Under the pieces are notes generated by a model. That model was not told the origin of the DNA. It searched no databases and worked only from the letters and a program-made list of their open reading frames with translations. The translations under genes were made by a program, and so were the position numbers. 34,585 bases of DNA. Origin: a virus. The stretch covers positions 1 to 34,585 of IMG/VR virus record IMGVR_UViG_3300025137_000132. The stretch is one strand, 5' to 3'. Shown piece by piece: positions 27,743-34,585 of this stretch. Position 1 is the stretch's first letter; every line of letters begins with the position of its first letter.

Positions 27743-28220
27743 CTGATTTTGTCTCCAATGATATTGGGTCTGGAATTTTATCTGGATTAACCTTCCAATC
27801 TTCAGACGCTTGTTCTCCAATTTTACCCATAAATGGGCAAGGTGTGCCAGCCATTTCCATTGCATCATATACTCTTCTATCTTGGCAGAGTACAGACACG
27901 GCAGCTACTTTCATACCCATATCGTATAATGTTTTTGAAATTTTTAGTCTTTCACAATTTGCATCACGAATCATCTCACCAGTTGATATACCTAAAATTT
28001 GTGTTTGGACTGCTCCAGACACACCAGTGGTACATAGGTCAGATGATGAAGAACCCACTGAAGGTGAGATAGCAGAAGGTGGTGGAGATATAACAATCGT
28101 CCTTCCTTCTGTTTTCACATCAGATTTACTATCGGTTGTTGTATTAACAACTGTTTGTGCTATAGATGTAGAAGTTGTGGCTATAAGAAATAGTGCAACA
28201 ATCAAAAAGTTTTTGCTCAT
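27672..28220 (-). CDS. Secreted protein with C-terminal membrane segment
   Basis: A 182-residue protein with a signal peptide (MSKNFLIVALFLIATTSTSI, then AQ) and a Ser/Pro-rich linker (VISPPPSAISPSVGSSSS). A conserved-looking domain with five cysteines follows (SSDLCTTGVSGAVQTQILGI, RDANCERLKISKTLYDMGMK, SVLCQDRRVYDAMEMAGTPC), and then a C-terminal hydrophobic anchor (IVGGVSLLTLLLFLL). It is transcribed just before the repeat protein and overlaps it by 71 bases; the same DNA encodes its anchor and the next signal peptide. The two are probably partners at the envelope. A TATAAATA late promoter precedes it. Confidence 0.78.
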   Translation of the reverse strand: MSKNFLIVALFLIATTSTSIAQTVVNTTTDSKSDVKTEGRTIVISPPPSAISPSVGSSSSDLCTTGVSGAVQTQILGISTGEMIRDANCERLKISKTLYDMGMKVAAVSVLCQDRRVYDAMEMAGTPCPFMGKIGEQASEDWKVNPDKIPDPISLETKSDVQKRNGAIVGGVSLLTLLLFLL

Positions 28221-28270
28221 ATATGTTTCTCTCTCGAATCAGCATTCTAGTATACAATCGCATACAGTCT

Positions 28271-28278
28271 TATTTATA
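28271..28278 (-). promoter_or_regulatory. T4-type late promoter
   Basis: An exact TATAAATA on the minus strand about 50 bases before the 27672-28220 gene. A TTGACA lies upstream, but at 14 bases from TATAAA, too short for good sigma70 use, so this site is mainly late. Confidence 0.75.
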
Positions 28279-28324
28279 ATGCAGATGTTCTTTGTCAAGA
28301 ATTTGACAGTATAATAATTTGACG

Positions 28325-28630
28325 TTATTTACCGTCACCCATCTGACGTTCTGCATTAGTTTCTAACTCATGCAATCTTTGTTCCAACTCATCAATCTTT
28401 TTAGTTACATGGGGATATTTTTTTCTCCATGCATCTTCTGGTTGTTTGAACCAAGTCCAACCCCACCTTTCAACAAGATAATCTAGAAACATATCGAACT
28501 TTGCATAACACCAAAGTCCTGCTGTTGTACCCTTAAAATATGCTAAAAAAGCTGCACCAAATAATGCACCAACAATACCAGTGTAAATCCATAATCTATC
28601 ACTGACCATTCTTTCAATCATCTCTAACAT
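28325..28630 (-). CDS. Membrane protein with coiled-coil tail
   Basis: A 101-residue protein. One membrane segment near residues 15-33 (IYTGIVGALFGAAFLAYF) is followed by an aromatic stretch (YLVERWGWTWFKQPEDAWRK) and a C-terminal coiled coil (VTKKIDELEQRLHELETNAE). Its start overlaps the lipase stop (TAATG). Position in the lysis cluster suggests an envelope role; no family is recognised. Confidence 0.7.
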   Translation of the reverse strand: MLEMIERMVSDRLWIYTGIVGALFGAAFLAYFKGTTAGLWCYAKFDMFLDYLVERWGWTWFKQPEDAWRKKYPHVTKKIDELEQRLHELETNAERQMGDGK

Positions 28631-29373
28631 TATACGTCATATCCTTTAACTCTTTTAGCGTATGTGGAAATATTATGGTCATAAACACCATCAAAGAACT
28701 GTCGTTTAGACCATGCTTTAAATCTACCACGCATACTGTCTATGAACCTTCTCCACATATTCATTTTACATATTTTTCCATTGTATCCAATATATACATT
28801 TTTTCCATGATGCCTGTATCCCATCATCCAGAATGGAACTTTACATACTACATCATTGTTGTTCTGAAAACGATAATGGTCTACATTCAATGAACTTACC
28901 CACCTCTTATCACCAACTCTTGGAGAACCGTATGTATATAAACAATGTGGGTGAATACCCTCTTCTTGTAATCTTTTTGCACAGATAGTTGCCATTGCAC
29001 CACCTAACGAATGTCCAGTGATATGAATTTTTCTGTCTTGAATATCTGCAACTGTAAAGTTTAAATCATCCCAGATTTTTTTAATCTCACCTTGAAACCC
29101 ACCATGAACATCACCAGTATTATGCATACCTTGTCTTTGTATTGCATTTAGGTCTGCTTTAACATCAGACATTTCTGTCGGTTCTGTTCCTCTAAAAGCA
29201 ATAATCGCATCAATATCATTCCACATGACATAACATTGAGCGCCTTCTTTGTCAATGAATCTATGATTGGTAAAACCATAGTGTTTGAATGTTTTACTCG
29301 CTTCTTCTGGGTCTTTATATGCAACACCAGAAAGAAGGGCCATTAAATATGGCTTATTCTGTATCTCTGTCAT
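28630..29373 (-). CDS. Class 3 lipase
   Basis: A 247-residue alpha/beta hydrolase of the class 3 lipase family. The nucleophile elbow is ITGHSLGGAMATICAKRL (Ser at about 122). It is preceded by IIAFRGTEPTEMSDVKADLN and VHGGFQGEIKKIW, and followed by YTYGSPRVGDKRW (the Gly-Ser-Pro-Arg-Val-Gly-Asp catalytic Asp segment) and a C-terminal His region (MMGYRHHGKNVYIG). It hydrolyses acyl esters. In a phage it might degrade host membrane phospholipid to aid lysis or release fatty acids. There is no signal peptide. I chose the ATG at 29373; a GTG three codons earlier is the alternative. It overlaps the o-spanin gene by 20 bases. Confidence 0.9.
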   Translation of the reverse strand: MTEIQNKPYLMALLSGVAYKDPEEASKTFKHYGFTNHRFIDKEGAQCYVMWNDIDAIIAFRGTEPTEMSDVKADLNAIQRQGMHNTGDVHGGFQGEIKKIWDDLNFTVADIQDRKIHITGHSLGGAMATICAKRLQEEGIHPHCLYTYGSPRVGDKRWVSSLNVDHYRFQNNNDVVCKVPFWMMGYRHHGKNVYIGYNGKICKMNMWRRFIDSMRGRFKAWSKRQFFDGVYDHNISTYAKRVKGYDV

Positions 29374-29758
29374 CTTTCTCACTCTCTGAAGGTCTTGTTG
29401 CCTCCTCGTAGTAAACGATAATCTGTTTCTGTTGTTCGATATACCTTCTCAGTTCTGCAAAGTTTTTTGATAGATTTTCGTAATCTTTTATAGAAATTGC
29501 AATATACGAATCTGCACCATTTTTCTTTTCAAACTCTTCTTTGAATTGTTCAAAGTTTTCTTCTGGCGATACAACATAAATCTTTATTTCGTTCATTTGT
29601 ACTTGTCTTGGGTGAGGAACAATTGGTATTTGTTTCTCTACAAGTTTTGTTACCGTAACAACTTGTTTTTCTGGTTTATAGAAACTAGAGCAACTACTTA
29701 GAAGTAGTGTTGTCACCAGTAACAGACTCAAGGTCACCCCATAGTTTATCTGTCGCAT
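29354..29758 (-). CDS. o-spanin-like lipoprotein (Rz1-type)
   Basis: A 134-residue predicted outer-membrane lipoprotein. The signal peptide MRQINYGVTLSLLLVTTLLL ends in the lipobox LSSC. A linker with IPIVPHPRQVQMN follows, and then a helical C-terminal region (YENLSKNFAELRRYIEQQKQ, IIVYYEE). Its start lies 65 bases inside the upstream membrane/coiled-coil gene in another frame, the overlapping arrangement of Rz/Rz1 spanin genes. Spanins fuse inner and outer membranes at lysis. The ATG at 29758 has AGAGGA six bases upstream; a TTG upstream is not favoured. Confidence 0.78.
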   Translation of the reverse strand: MRQINYGVTLSLLLVTTLLLSSCSSFYKPEKQVVTVTKLVEKQIPIVPHPRQVQMNEIKIYVVSPEENFEQFKEEFEKKNGADSYIAISIKDYENLSKNFAELRRYIEQQKQIIVYYEEATRPSESEKDDRDTE

Positions 29759-30086
29759 TTTGCATCCTCTTTTCAATCAACCCAGGCTTCTTATTTGCAA
29801 GGTGGGTTAGATTATGTTTATTTAGAGTATTCCTTAGTTCATCACCATACTCTTCTGATTTTCTTAAATCTTGATTTAGTTGATTAGTGAGTGCATTTAA
29901 CCTAACACTGTTCTCTTCTATTTTTGAAATAGTCAGTTGGTTTTCTTCATTTGCAACTTCTAACTTTGCGTTGTTCTCACGCAATTGTGCAATGGTTGCT
30001 TGCGTTGTGTCATAGTAATACTTGGCGGCATAAACTGCACCGCCAAGTAAACCTAGAACTACAATTAATATGTAAATTCTAAACAT
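29694..30086 (-). CDS. i-spanin-like protein (Rz-type)
   Basis: A 130-residue protein with an N-terminal signal-anchor (MFRIYILIVVLGLLGGAVYA) followed by a long periplasmic coiled coil (IAQLRENNAKLEVANEENQL, then KIEENSVRLNALTNQLNQDL) and a basic C-terminus. This is the Rz inner-membrane spanin layout, and its 3' end overlaps the lipoprotein gene in a different frame. It follows the small membrane gene at 30092-30253 by five bases. Confidence 0.8.
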   Translation of the reverse strand: MFRIYILIVVLGLLGGAVYAAKYYYDTTQATIAQLRENNAKLEVANEENQLTISKIEENSVRLNALTNQLNQDLRKSEEYGDELRNTLNKHNLTHLANKKPGLIEKRMQNATDKLWGDLESVTGDNTTSK

Positions 30087-30091
30087 ATATG

Positions 30092-30253
30092 TTACTCACT
30101 TTTCCAGATAGTCCAGATACCCCATGCAATTGCTATACCAGCAGCAATTTTTGCAAGTGGTGCCATGAATAGAATCATAAGTCCTAGTCCGATACATACT
30201 GCACCATCCCAAGATGTTCTTTCACCTATTCTGTTTTTAATCCAATTAATCAT
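30092..30253 (-). CDS. Small membrane protein, holin candidate
   Basis: A 53-residue protein: MINWIKNRIGERTSWDGAVC, then IGLGLMILFMAPLAKIAAGI and AIAWGIWTIWKSE. Two closely spaced hydrophobic segments with a basic N-terminus fit a small holin. It sits immediately before the spanin pair, and the window has two signal-less or weakly signalled lysins that need a holin. Such GERTSWDGA-type miniproteins recur in marine phages in my recollection. A strong AAGGAG site precedes the ATG. The holin role is inferred from position and size. Confidence 0.78.
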   Translation of the reverse strand: MINWIKNRIGERTSWDGAVCIGLGLMILFMAPLAKIAAGIAIAWGIWTIWKSE

Positions 30254-30264
30254 TTTTTTTCTCC

Positions 30265-31299
30265 TTAATTGAAGTTTTCATAACTAATAACTTTACTAGT
30301 TGTTTTAAAATCTTTCTTTCGCATAATTGTTTTGTTTGTTACTTCAAAACTATCATCACTCTTTGTTTTAATAACAACTGGTAAATTCAAATTCGTTGCC
30401 ATGTCTTTCAACACAGCCTCAACGTCTGGATTATTAATGATATTCCTACCCTTATTCTTTTGTATCTTCTTAAAAAATCTTTGTAACTCAGATACTTTAA
30501 TATCTGGACTATTTCGTGGGTCATTTAACCTATCTACGAAATGTCTGGTAAACTCAACATCAATACCGTATTTTCTCAGTATTCTATCTGCGAATTTTTC
30601 TAAATCATTAACATCCTTTTGTGTAAAGTCTTCATTAACATACTTACCATAGTTTTCTCTGTTCATAATCATAAACATTTTTTCTGCGAGTAAGTTGCCT
30701 GCGACATAATCTGCAAGGTAATGAAATCCTGCTTTAACTCTTCCAAGACCACATTCCTTTGCAGCCTCTTTAATTCCTTTTTCATGTTTTGGAAACTTCT
30801 CCGAAACATATAGTGCAATCAACATTGATTGAGTTGCATGACCAGATGGATAACTTCTGGTTTTATTTGTGACACTTGACATTGGACGAATAGACCTATC
30901 AACTTCGTGTGGTCTAGGAACATCAAATGTATCTTTAAAATACATAATTGTTTTTCTAGATTGGTTTACTATTTGTTTCATTTCATCATAGTGAAACTCT
31001 AAACCATTTTCTTTACAATATTGTTCGATTGCATAAAAAGAATTTTCATCATGAAGACGAATAGATGTTTCATCTTCTGGTGTTCTTCTTGCAATAATAT
31101 CTTTCAATATTATAATTTCTTTTTTCATGTCAAATGTTGGTGGGGGGAGTTTGATACGCTTGTGTGCGTTCATTGGGAAAAACTTATACTCTGGTTTTTC
31201 CTCAACTTTTTTTGTTCTCTTAACAATTCGTTTTACCTTTGCATTTAGATTTGCAACTGGTTTTACGTTTGTATAATTTGTATATGTGACTAAACTCAT
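30265..31299 (-). CDS. PAP2-type phosphatase fused to a phage-specific domain
   Basis: A 344-residue, two-part protein. Residues about 55-215 carry the PAP2/haloperoxidase phosphatase motifs: KDTFDVPRP (K-x6-RP), SYPSGHATQS (PSGH) and GRVKAGFHYLADYVAG (R-x5-H-x3-D). There are no membrane spans, so it is a soluble acid-phosphatase type. The C-terminal 110 residues (FTRHFVDRLNDPRNSPDIKV, then SELQRFFKKIQKNKGRNI and NKTIMRKKDFK) match a module I recall in marine-phage proteins. The N-terminal 55 residues are basic. It may dephosphorylate lipid or small substrates, possibly phosphate scavenging. The ATG at 31299 has AGGGGA upstream. Confidence 0.8.
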   Translation of the reverse strand: MSLVTYTNYTNVKPVANLNAKVKRIVKRTKKVEEKPEYKFFPMNAHKRIKLPPPTFDMKKEIIILKDIIARRTPEDETSIRLHDENSFYAIEQYCKENGLEFHYDEMKQIVNQSRKTIMYFKDTFDVPRPHEVDRSIRPMSSVTNKTRSYPSGHATQSMLIALYVSEKFPKHEKGIKEAAKECGLGRVKAGFHYLADYVAGNLLAEKMFMIMNRENYGKYVNEDFTQKDVNDLEKFADRILRKYGIDVEFTRHFVDRLNDPRNSPDIKVSELQRFFKKIQKNKGRNIINNPDVEAVLKDMATNLNLPVVIKTKSDDSFEVTNKTIMRKKDFKTTSKVISYENFN

Positions 31300-31308
31300 C
31301 AATATCCC

Positions 31309-31533
31309 CTAGTGGTCATAAAGACCTTTGGTATTACTATTTATGTAAACTGGTTTACAATAAGCAGTAGCTTTATGTTCTGGGGGAACTAGAGATGAAT
31401 AACTATAATTTCCGTATCTTTTCACGATACGACTTGCATACCAATTGCAAGTCTCAATACTGCGAAAATACATAGGTTGACCACCTTGTACTTTATCTGC
31501 TAAAAGGAAGACCAAAAGAAATGCGTGTATCAT
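31309..31533 (-). CDS. Small secreted Cys-containing protein
   Basis: A 74-residue protein with a short hydrophobic leader (MIHAFLLVFLLADKVQGGQP), then YFRSIETCNWYASRIVKRYG and a second cysteine in ATAYCKPVYINSNTKG. The spacing of leader, Phe-x-x-x-Glu-x-Cys and Cys-x-Pro-Val resembles the small proteins at 6087-6311 and 7415-7681. A periplasmic, single-disulfide protein is likely. It lies directly upstream of the PAP2 gene. Its function is unknown. Confidence 0.65.
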   Translation of the reverse strand: MIHAFLLVFLLADKVQGGQPMYFRSIETCNWYASRIVKRYGNYSYSSLVPPEHKATAYCKPVYINSNTKGLYDH

Positions 31534-31536
31534 GCA

Positions 31537-32040
31537 TCACTTAAAGACAACTCCAACAAGTTTCATAAATTGAGACTTTCCACCCTTGTTGATAATATCT
31601 TCCATCTTCTTCTTCGTATCTGGTTTTACTTTTCCAAGAGCTTGAGTTAATGCAGATGCAGTAAATAGGTCAACTCGCAATGTTCCATCTTTTAATTTAA
31701 TCTTGTTGTTTTGTTTATCTTTAACAATTTTCTGAAGAACATCTACGTTTGCTTCATTAAGATACTCTTCACCAAAGTTGTCCATATTTTCTTTTACAGA
31801 CTTTCTAAAGTTTGCTTCTCTCTTTGCTCGTAATTCACCCATTCTTCTAATAAATGCTTTTGATTCTTTTCTTCGACCATCATACTTCTGCATTTCTTTT
31901 TGTCTTTTTTTACTTACTGCATTGGGTGCCATGTCTACTCCACCACTTGCAATTGAGTTTGCTGGTGCATCTTCTGTTTTGATACCCAACATCTCATCTT
32001 CGTAAAACTTTTTCATTATGTCGTTAAATTTTTGTGTCAT
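31537..32040 (-). CDS. Conserved phage protein, unknown
   Basis: A 167-residue basic protein: MTQKFNDIMKKFYEDEMLGI, a middle NSIASGGVDMAPNAVSKKRQ, a helical, charged stretch (RRMGELRAKREANFRKSVKE) and a C-terminal domain (KIKLKDGTLRVDLFTASALT, then KKMEDIINKGGKSQFMKLVG). It forms a tight cluster with the three following upstream genes (4-base overlap with 32037-32672). A virion or assembly role is suggested by this neighbourhood; no family function is known to me. Confidence 0.7.
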   Translation of the reverse strand: MTQKFNDIMKKFYEDEMLGIKTEDAPANSIASGGVDMAPNAVSKKRQKEMQKYDGRRKESKAFIRRMGELRAKREANFRKSVKENMDNFGEEYLNEANVDVLQKIVKDKQNNKIKLKDGTLRVDLFTASALTQALGKVKPDTKKKMEDIINKGGKSQFMKLVGVVFK

Positions 32041-32672
32041 AGTTCTAAATCCTCGATTCCAACTTCCTTAATGTCCTCTGCACTAACAAAGATTTTAGTT
32101 TGTGTTGGTATATGTATAACTGGAAATATTTCTACTCCCAACACTGTATCAGATGGTGCAATCGGTTCAAATGCTTGAACTTCATCACCTTCTAATGCAT
32201 CTGGACTTTCTGCATCTTCTACGTCAAATGTAATATCATTTACAAGTTTATAAAGGCCTTTCGGTAACTTACCGTCATCTAGTGTAACTTCTTCTGATAT
32301 TGTATTATCTAGTTCAATGTTGTTTTCTTTCAGATACTTCATGAACTCTTGTTCCCACATCTTTGGGTCAACATCTTCTTTGAATGTATCCTTCAGTAAA
32401 AATAGTGCGGCTGCATAACTACCTAGTTTTGTTCTCAGACCAGGCACTTTACTAAAAATCTTTTTAATGTTAAAAACTAATTTATGAAGAACTGTATATG
32501 AATTTTTCTCTGCAATTGTATTGAGAATGGTAGGTTTATTCGTGCCTGGAATTAAGATACGGTTACCTACCTTATCAATTACTCCAAGTTTATATGCCTC
32601 TTGTTTTTCAAAAGGTGTTACCAATATCTTTATAAATCTATAGGTAACAAATAAATCTATCGCTCTTCCCAT
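32037..32672 (-). CDS. Conserved marine-phage virion-associated protein
   Basis: A 211-residue protein: MGRAIDLFVTYRFIKILVTP, then FEKQEAYKLGVIDKVGNRIL, TVLHKLVFNIKKIFSKVPGL, RTKLGSYAAALFLLKDTFKE and an acidic C-terminal half. The MGRAxDLFVTYRFIKIL opening and the SYAAALFLLK helix are hallmarks of a family I have seen in T4-like cyanophages and pelagiphages near structural genes. It probably belongs to the head or baseplate; the exact role is not known to me. Both neighbours overlap it (4 and 1 bases). Confidence 0.72.
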   Translation of the reverse strand: MGRAIDLFVTYRFIKILVTPFEKQEAYKLGVIDKVGNRILIPGTNKPTILNTIAEKNSYTVLHKLVFNIKKIFSKVPGLRTKLGSYAAALFLLKDTFKEDVDPKMWEQEFMKYLKENNIELDNTISEEVTLDDGKLPKGLYKLVNDITFDVEDAESPDALEGDEVQAFEPIAPSDTVLGVEIFPVIHIPTQTKIFVSAEDIKEVGIEDLEL

Positions 32673-33034
32673 TATAGTTCCCTTAAAACTTCTGTAATCT
32701 TCAAATCATCATTAATTTCTTTCATTTCAGATGGTGGTAACATATTCAGATACACCAAGAAAGATTTCAATTGTGACCAATGTTCTGGTTCTATTTTAAA
32801 TAATAATAAAGTAGAAGCAGCATCAGGCCCGAACACATTGTTCAGTATGATAATATGATTGAGTAGTAATCGTTCTTTTACGATACCGTCAACCTTATAC
32901 TTTTTAAGTAATCTCTTGATATACTTAAATCGTTTCATATCATCATAAAACTCTTTTTCGCCTTCACACTGTGGATTATCATAATGTTTTAGTGCAAACA
33001 GTAATACATTATCATTCGTTATTTTTTCAAACAT
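32672..33034 (-). CDS. Conserved marine-phage helical protein
   Basis: A 120-residue, all-helical protein: NDNVLLFALKHYDNPQCEGE, FYDDMKRFKYIKRLLKKYKV, ERLLLNHIIILNNVFGPDAA and HWSQLKSFLVYLNMLPPSEM. The pattern Y-D-x-P-x-C, D-M-K-R-F-K-Y-x-K-R-L and L-N-H-x-I-x-L-x-N-V-F-G is highly conserved among T4-like marine phages as I remember it. A structural or assembly role is probable from the cluster. It abuts the next upstream gene without a gap. Confidence 0.72.
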   Translation of the reverse strand: MFEKITNDNVLLFALKHYDNPQCEGEKEFYDDMKRFKYIKRLLKKYKVDGIVKERLLLNHIIILNNVFGPDAASTLLLFKIEPEHWSQLKSFLVYLNMLPPSEMKEINDDLKITEVLREL

Positions 33035-33430
33035 TTAAGAAATTTGTGCAAACACCTTGTGAGTACCAGTTGGAAGTTTTTCGTATACAAAATTAATACT
33101 TCTACCACTCTCAGTTTCGTTAACTATTTCTTCTGGAGCACTATCAATATCTTTTCCATAAACTCCACCGTGTTTCACTAGGGGTACAGAAATTTCTCCT
33201 TGTTCTCCAGTAAATTGAACATCACCAAAATTTATTCCAACTCGCATAAGTTTATTTCGTAATTCATCTACAGCTTTCTCTGGAACTAAGTATTCTCTAA
33301 TCCCAATAGAACCTACAAATGCATTTAGTTTTTCGATAACAGAATCATCAGTCAAATCCATTAAGTTACCGTCTTCATCAATAGCATTTTGATGCTCATC
33401 AATTGAAGAATATTCTTTAAACGTCTTCAT
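33035..33430 (-). CDS. Conserved phage protein, unknown
   Basis: A 131-residue acidic protein. An N-terminal polar stretch leads to DDSVIEKLNAFVGSIGIREY, LVPEKAVDELRNKLMRVGIN, a beta-rich FGDVQFTGEQGEISVPLVKH, and a C-terminal SGRSINFVYEKLPTGTHKVF. It belongs to the same cluster of virion-associated genes. The start overlaps the small gene at 33427-33597 by 4 bases (ATGA). Confidence 0.7.
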   Translation of the reverse strand: MKTFKEYSSIDEHQNAIDEDGNLMDLTDDSVIEKLNAFVGSIGIREYLVPEKAVDELRNKLMRVGINFGDVQFTGEQGEISVPLVKHGGVYGKDIDSAPEEIVNETESGRSINFVYEKLPTGTHKVFAQIS

Positions 33431-33597
33431 TTTTTATCTCCATCTTCATGTTCTTCATCAAAACCATCATCTCCATAAATTTCTTGAAGAGGTTGTTTTT
33501 CTTTTTTGTCCTTGGAAATTTTCTCAACTGGTTCAACCTTTGGGGGTTGATTTACCATTGGAATTCCACCAGCACCGTATCTAATTGGTTCAACCAT
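33427..33597 (-). CDS. Small acidic proline-containing protein
   Basis: A 56-residue protein: MVEPIRYGAGGIPMVNQPPK, then VEPVEKISKDKKEKQPLQEI and an acidic end (YGDDGFDEEHEDGDKK). It is likely disordered. The ATG has GGAGATAAATT upstream, the same ribosome-site sequence as the gene at 34092-34319. Its stop overlaps the next start (ATGA). It probably acts as a small virion or assembly accessory; the function is unknown. Confidence 0.72.
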   Translation of the reverse strand: MVEPIRYGAGGIPMVNQPPKVEPVEKISKDKKEKQPLQEIYGDDGFDEEHEDGDKK

Positions 33598-33607
33598 AAT
33601 TTATCTC

Positions 33608-34078
33608 CTAAGCAATTGTTGCGTTAAAGTTAGAAACAAGATACCACTTGTTATTTGTAAAGATACAAACAACTGCTTCACCAAGTGCATCAAAAACAAC
33701 TTGGTTAGTGTTACTTGCAGTTGAACCCCAACTAGTAACTGTCATGGTATATTTTCTAGAACTTGTTGGTGCAGTAGTCATGACAAGAATTTTAATCTGT
33801 CCATTTGTACCATCTGCAAGAGTACCAGTTGCGTTTGAACTGAAACTCGCACCATCTAACAATGTAATTGATGTAGTTACATTGGGTGCAGTAGAACCAG
33901 TAATTGATTGTGCAGTTCCATCTAATCCAAGATAAGTTGGAATATTATTAAAAATGTTTGCAACACTAATCTTTTTGTTAACTGGTGTACCAGATGGGTC
34001 ATCAATCACATGAAGTAAATCTTCACCAGCGATTGCATTACCTAAATCTGTTAACGCAGTAATTTTCTTATCAGCCAT
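33608..34078 (-). CDS. Phage structural protein (tail/fibre-associated type)
   Basis: A 156-residue, Thr/Ser/Ala-rich beta protein: [20 protein letters not shown], then [20 protein letters not shown] and a series of strands ([46 protein letters not shown]). The opening [13 protein letters not shown]...[23 protein letters not shown] is a common start of marine-phage tail-fibre or virion-surface proteins, and the C-terminal [18 protein letters not shown] is the matching domain end. AGGAGA precedes the ATG. Confidence 0.8.
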   Translation of the reverse strand: MADKKITALTDLGNAIAGEDLLHVIDDPSGTPVNKKISVANIFNNIPTYLGLDGTAQSITGSTAPNVTTSITLLDGASFSSNATGTLADGTNGQIKILVMTTAPTSSRKYTMTVTSWGSTASNTNQVVFDALGEAVVCIFTNNKWYLVSNFNATIA

Positions 34079-34091
34079 TTATTTTCTCCTA

Positions 34092-34319
34092 TTAACCCTT
34101 TTTACTTTTGGGAATGCTACTATCGGTATTTTCCGATACCACTTTTAAATCAGAAAGGAATAAATCACATTGTTGAATCGCACCACTAATTGCATGGTGT
34201 TGTGCAACGAGATTTACCCTTTCTGCATCTATTTTATTTAAACTGTCTTTCACCGTTTCTAAATCTTTTTCAAGAGTTTGTCTACGAATATTAATTTCAG
34301 TCTCAGTCAATTGAGGCAT
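34092..34319 (-). CDS. Small coiled-coil protein
   Basis: A 75-residue protein, MPQLTETEINIRRQTLEKDL, then ETVKDSLNKIDAERVNLVAQ and AISGAIQQCDLFLSDLKVV, ending in a basic stretch. The heptad-like Leu/Ile pattern predicts a single coiled coil. It sits between two structural-type genes, so a fibre chaperone or oligomerising accessory is possible. The function is unknown. Confidence 0.7.
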   Translation of the reverse strand: MPQLTETEINIRRQTLEKDLETVKDSLNKIDAERVNLVAQHHAISGAIQQCDLFLSDLKVVSENTDSSIPKSKKG

Positions 34320-34357
34320 AATTTATCTCCATTATTTAAAATTATCTATTATATATA

Positions 34358-34585
34358 TTAACTATCTGGAGTTGCAACATCCTCTGCATCACCAGAAATA
34401 CTTGAAGCAGCAACTAGAGTTTCATAATGAACTCTACCAGCACGACCACCAGTACCTACAGTTTTCTTAACCCAACCAATGTGAGAAACCTCACTTGCGT
34501 TTGTATCTCCATCAGAACCAAGTCCTTGAGATGCAACAGCAGTTGCTTGAGTGGCACCAGTTACAATTGTAAATGTTTGAGCATT
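34358..34585 (-). CDS. Structural protein, C-terminal fragment (N-terminus outside window)
   Basis: The last 75 residues of a gene that continues past the window edge, ending at TAA 34358-34360. Visible segments are FTIVTGATQATAVASQGLGS, DGDTNASEVSHIGWVKKTVG and TGGRAGRVHYETLVAASSIS, ending GDAEDVATPDS. The HxGWVxxTxGTGGRAGRVxxETLVAxxSISGDAED pattern is shared with virion proteins of T4-like marine phages, as far as I recall. The following 34320-34357 gap is A/T-rich with no exact late promoter. Confidence 0.8.
   Translation of the reverse strand, partial: NAQTFTIVTGATQATAVASQGLGSDGDTNASEVSHIGWVKKTVGTGGRAGRVHYETLVAASSISGDAEDVATPDS

Noticed and set aside
27833-28314. Plus-strand open frames opposite the secreted-protein gene
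   Set aside because: The minus-strand frame has a signal peptide, ribosome site and late promoter; the plus-strand frames have none of these.
28318-28345. Terminator-like TGACG/CGTCA hairpin after the 28325-28630 gene
   Set aside because: The stem is only 5 bp and is not followed by a T run on the minus strand.
31328-31335. Late-promoter variant CATAAATA before the PAP2 gene
   Set aside because: The first base differs from TATAAATA and the site lies inside the coding region of the upstream small gene; I kept only exact matches.

Overview
The window reads as a piece of a T4-type (Straboviridae-like) marine myovirus genome. The base composition is AT-rich and the genes are packed with TAATG or ATGA junctions. 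The core is T4-like: gp32 SSB, gp59 helicase loader, gp33 late co-activator, Rnh, gp61 primase, class I ribonucleotide reductase and PhoH. T4-type TATAAATA late promoters are present. A phage-borne ribosomal protein bS21, ThyX and a circularly permuted (two-piece) tmRNA whose tag begins ANDN point to an alphaproteobacterial host, most plausibly SAR11/Pelagibacter. That host call is an inference.

Layout. A truncated plus-strand virion-type gene (3-1592) meets the minus-strand genome tail to tail. Every other gene is on the minus strand, so it is described here from high to low coordinates. 34585-31300: virion-associated and small conserved phage proteins, including two with structural-protein character. 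31299-28325: a PAP2-domain fusion, a small membrane protein (holin candidate), overlapping i-spanin and o-spanin genes, a class 3 lipase and a membrane coiled-coil protein. 28220-25760: two secreted proteins, one with eight 22-residue Cys repeats. 25749-24719: two membrane coiled-coil proteins. 24675-20547: primase, NrdA and a glutaredoxin-NrdB fusion. 20543-20053: three overlapping zinc-ribbon miniproteins. 19787-18130: a nuclease, a hypothetical gene and GMP reductase. 18037-16127: small early genes, nearly every one with its own sigma70-like promoter. 15990-13326: a lipoprotein, bS21, Rnh and hypothetical genes. 13310-13216: a probable orphan small RNA. 13113-8410: zincin, SleB-type hydrolase, PhoH, GH108 endolysin and small genes. 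8348-6637: PD-(D/E)XK exonuclease, small secreted proteins and thermonuclease. 6618-6332: permuted tmRNA. 6311-2192: small membrane genes, 2OG-Fe(II) oxygenase, 33-59, ThyX and gp32. 2071-1589: a membrane-anchored protein under a late promoter.

How it works together. About fourteen copies of a host-type promoter (TTGACT/A, 17 bases, TATAAT-like) drive early replication and takeover genes. Five exact TATAAATA motifs mark late units, which gp33 would help transcribe. Two sites, ahead of gp32 and ahead of the tmRNA, combine both promoter types on the same bases. Nucleotide supply (RNR, ThyX, GMP reductase, nucleases) feeds gp32/59/61/Rnh replication. bS21 and tmRNA act on the host ribosome. GH108 lysozyme, SleB hydrolase, spanins, lipase and a holin candidate form the lysis set.

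The two most striking items are (1) the phage-encoded permuted tmRNA under an early/late promoter and (2) a ~95-nt promoter-hairpin-terminator RNA. The apical loop of that RNA is perfectly complementary over 15 bases to the 5' UTR and ribosome-binding site of the late gene at 1589-2071.
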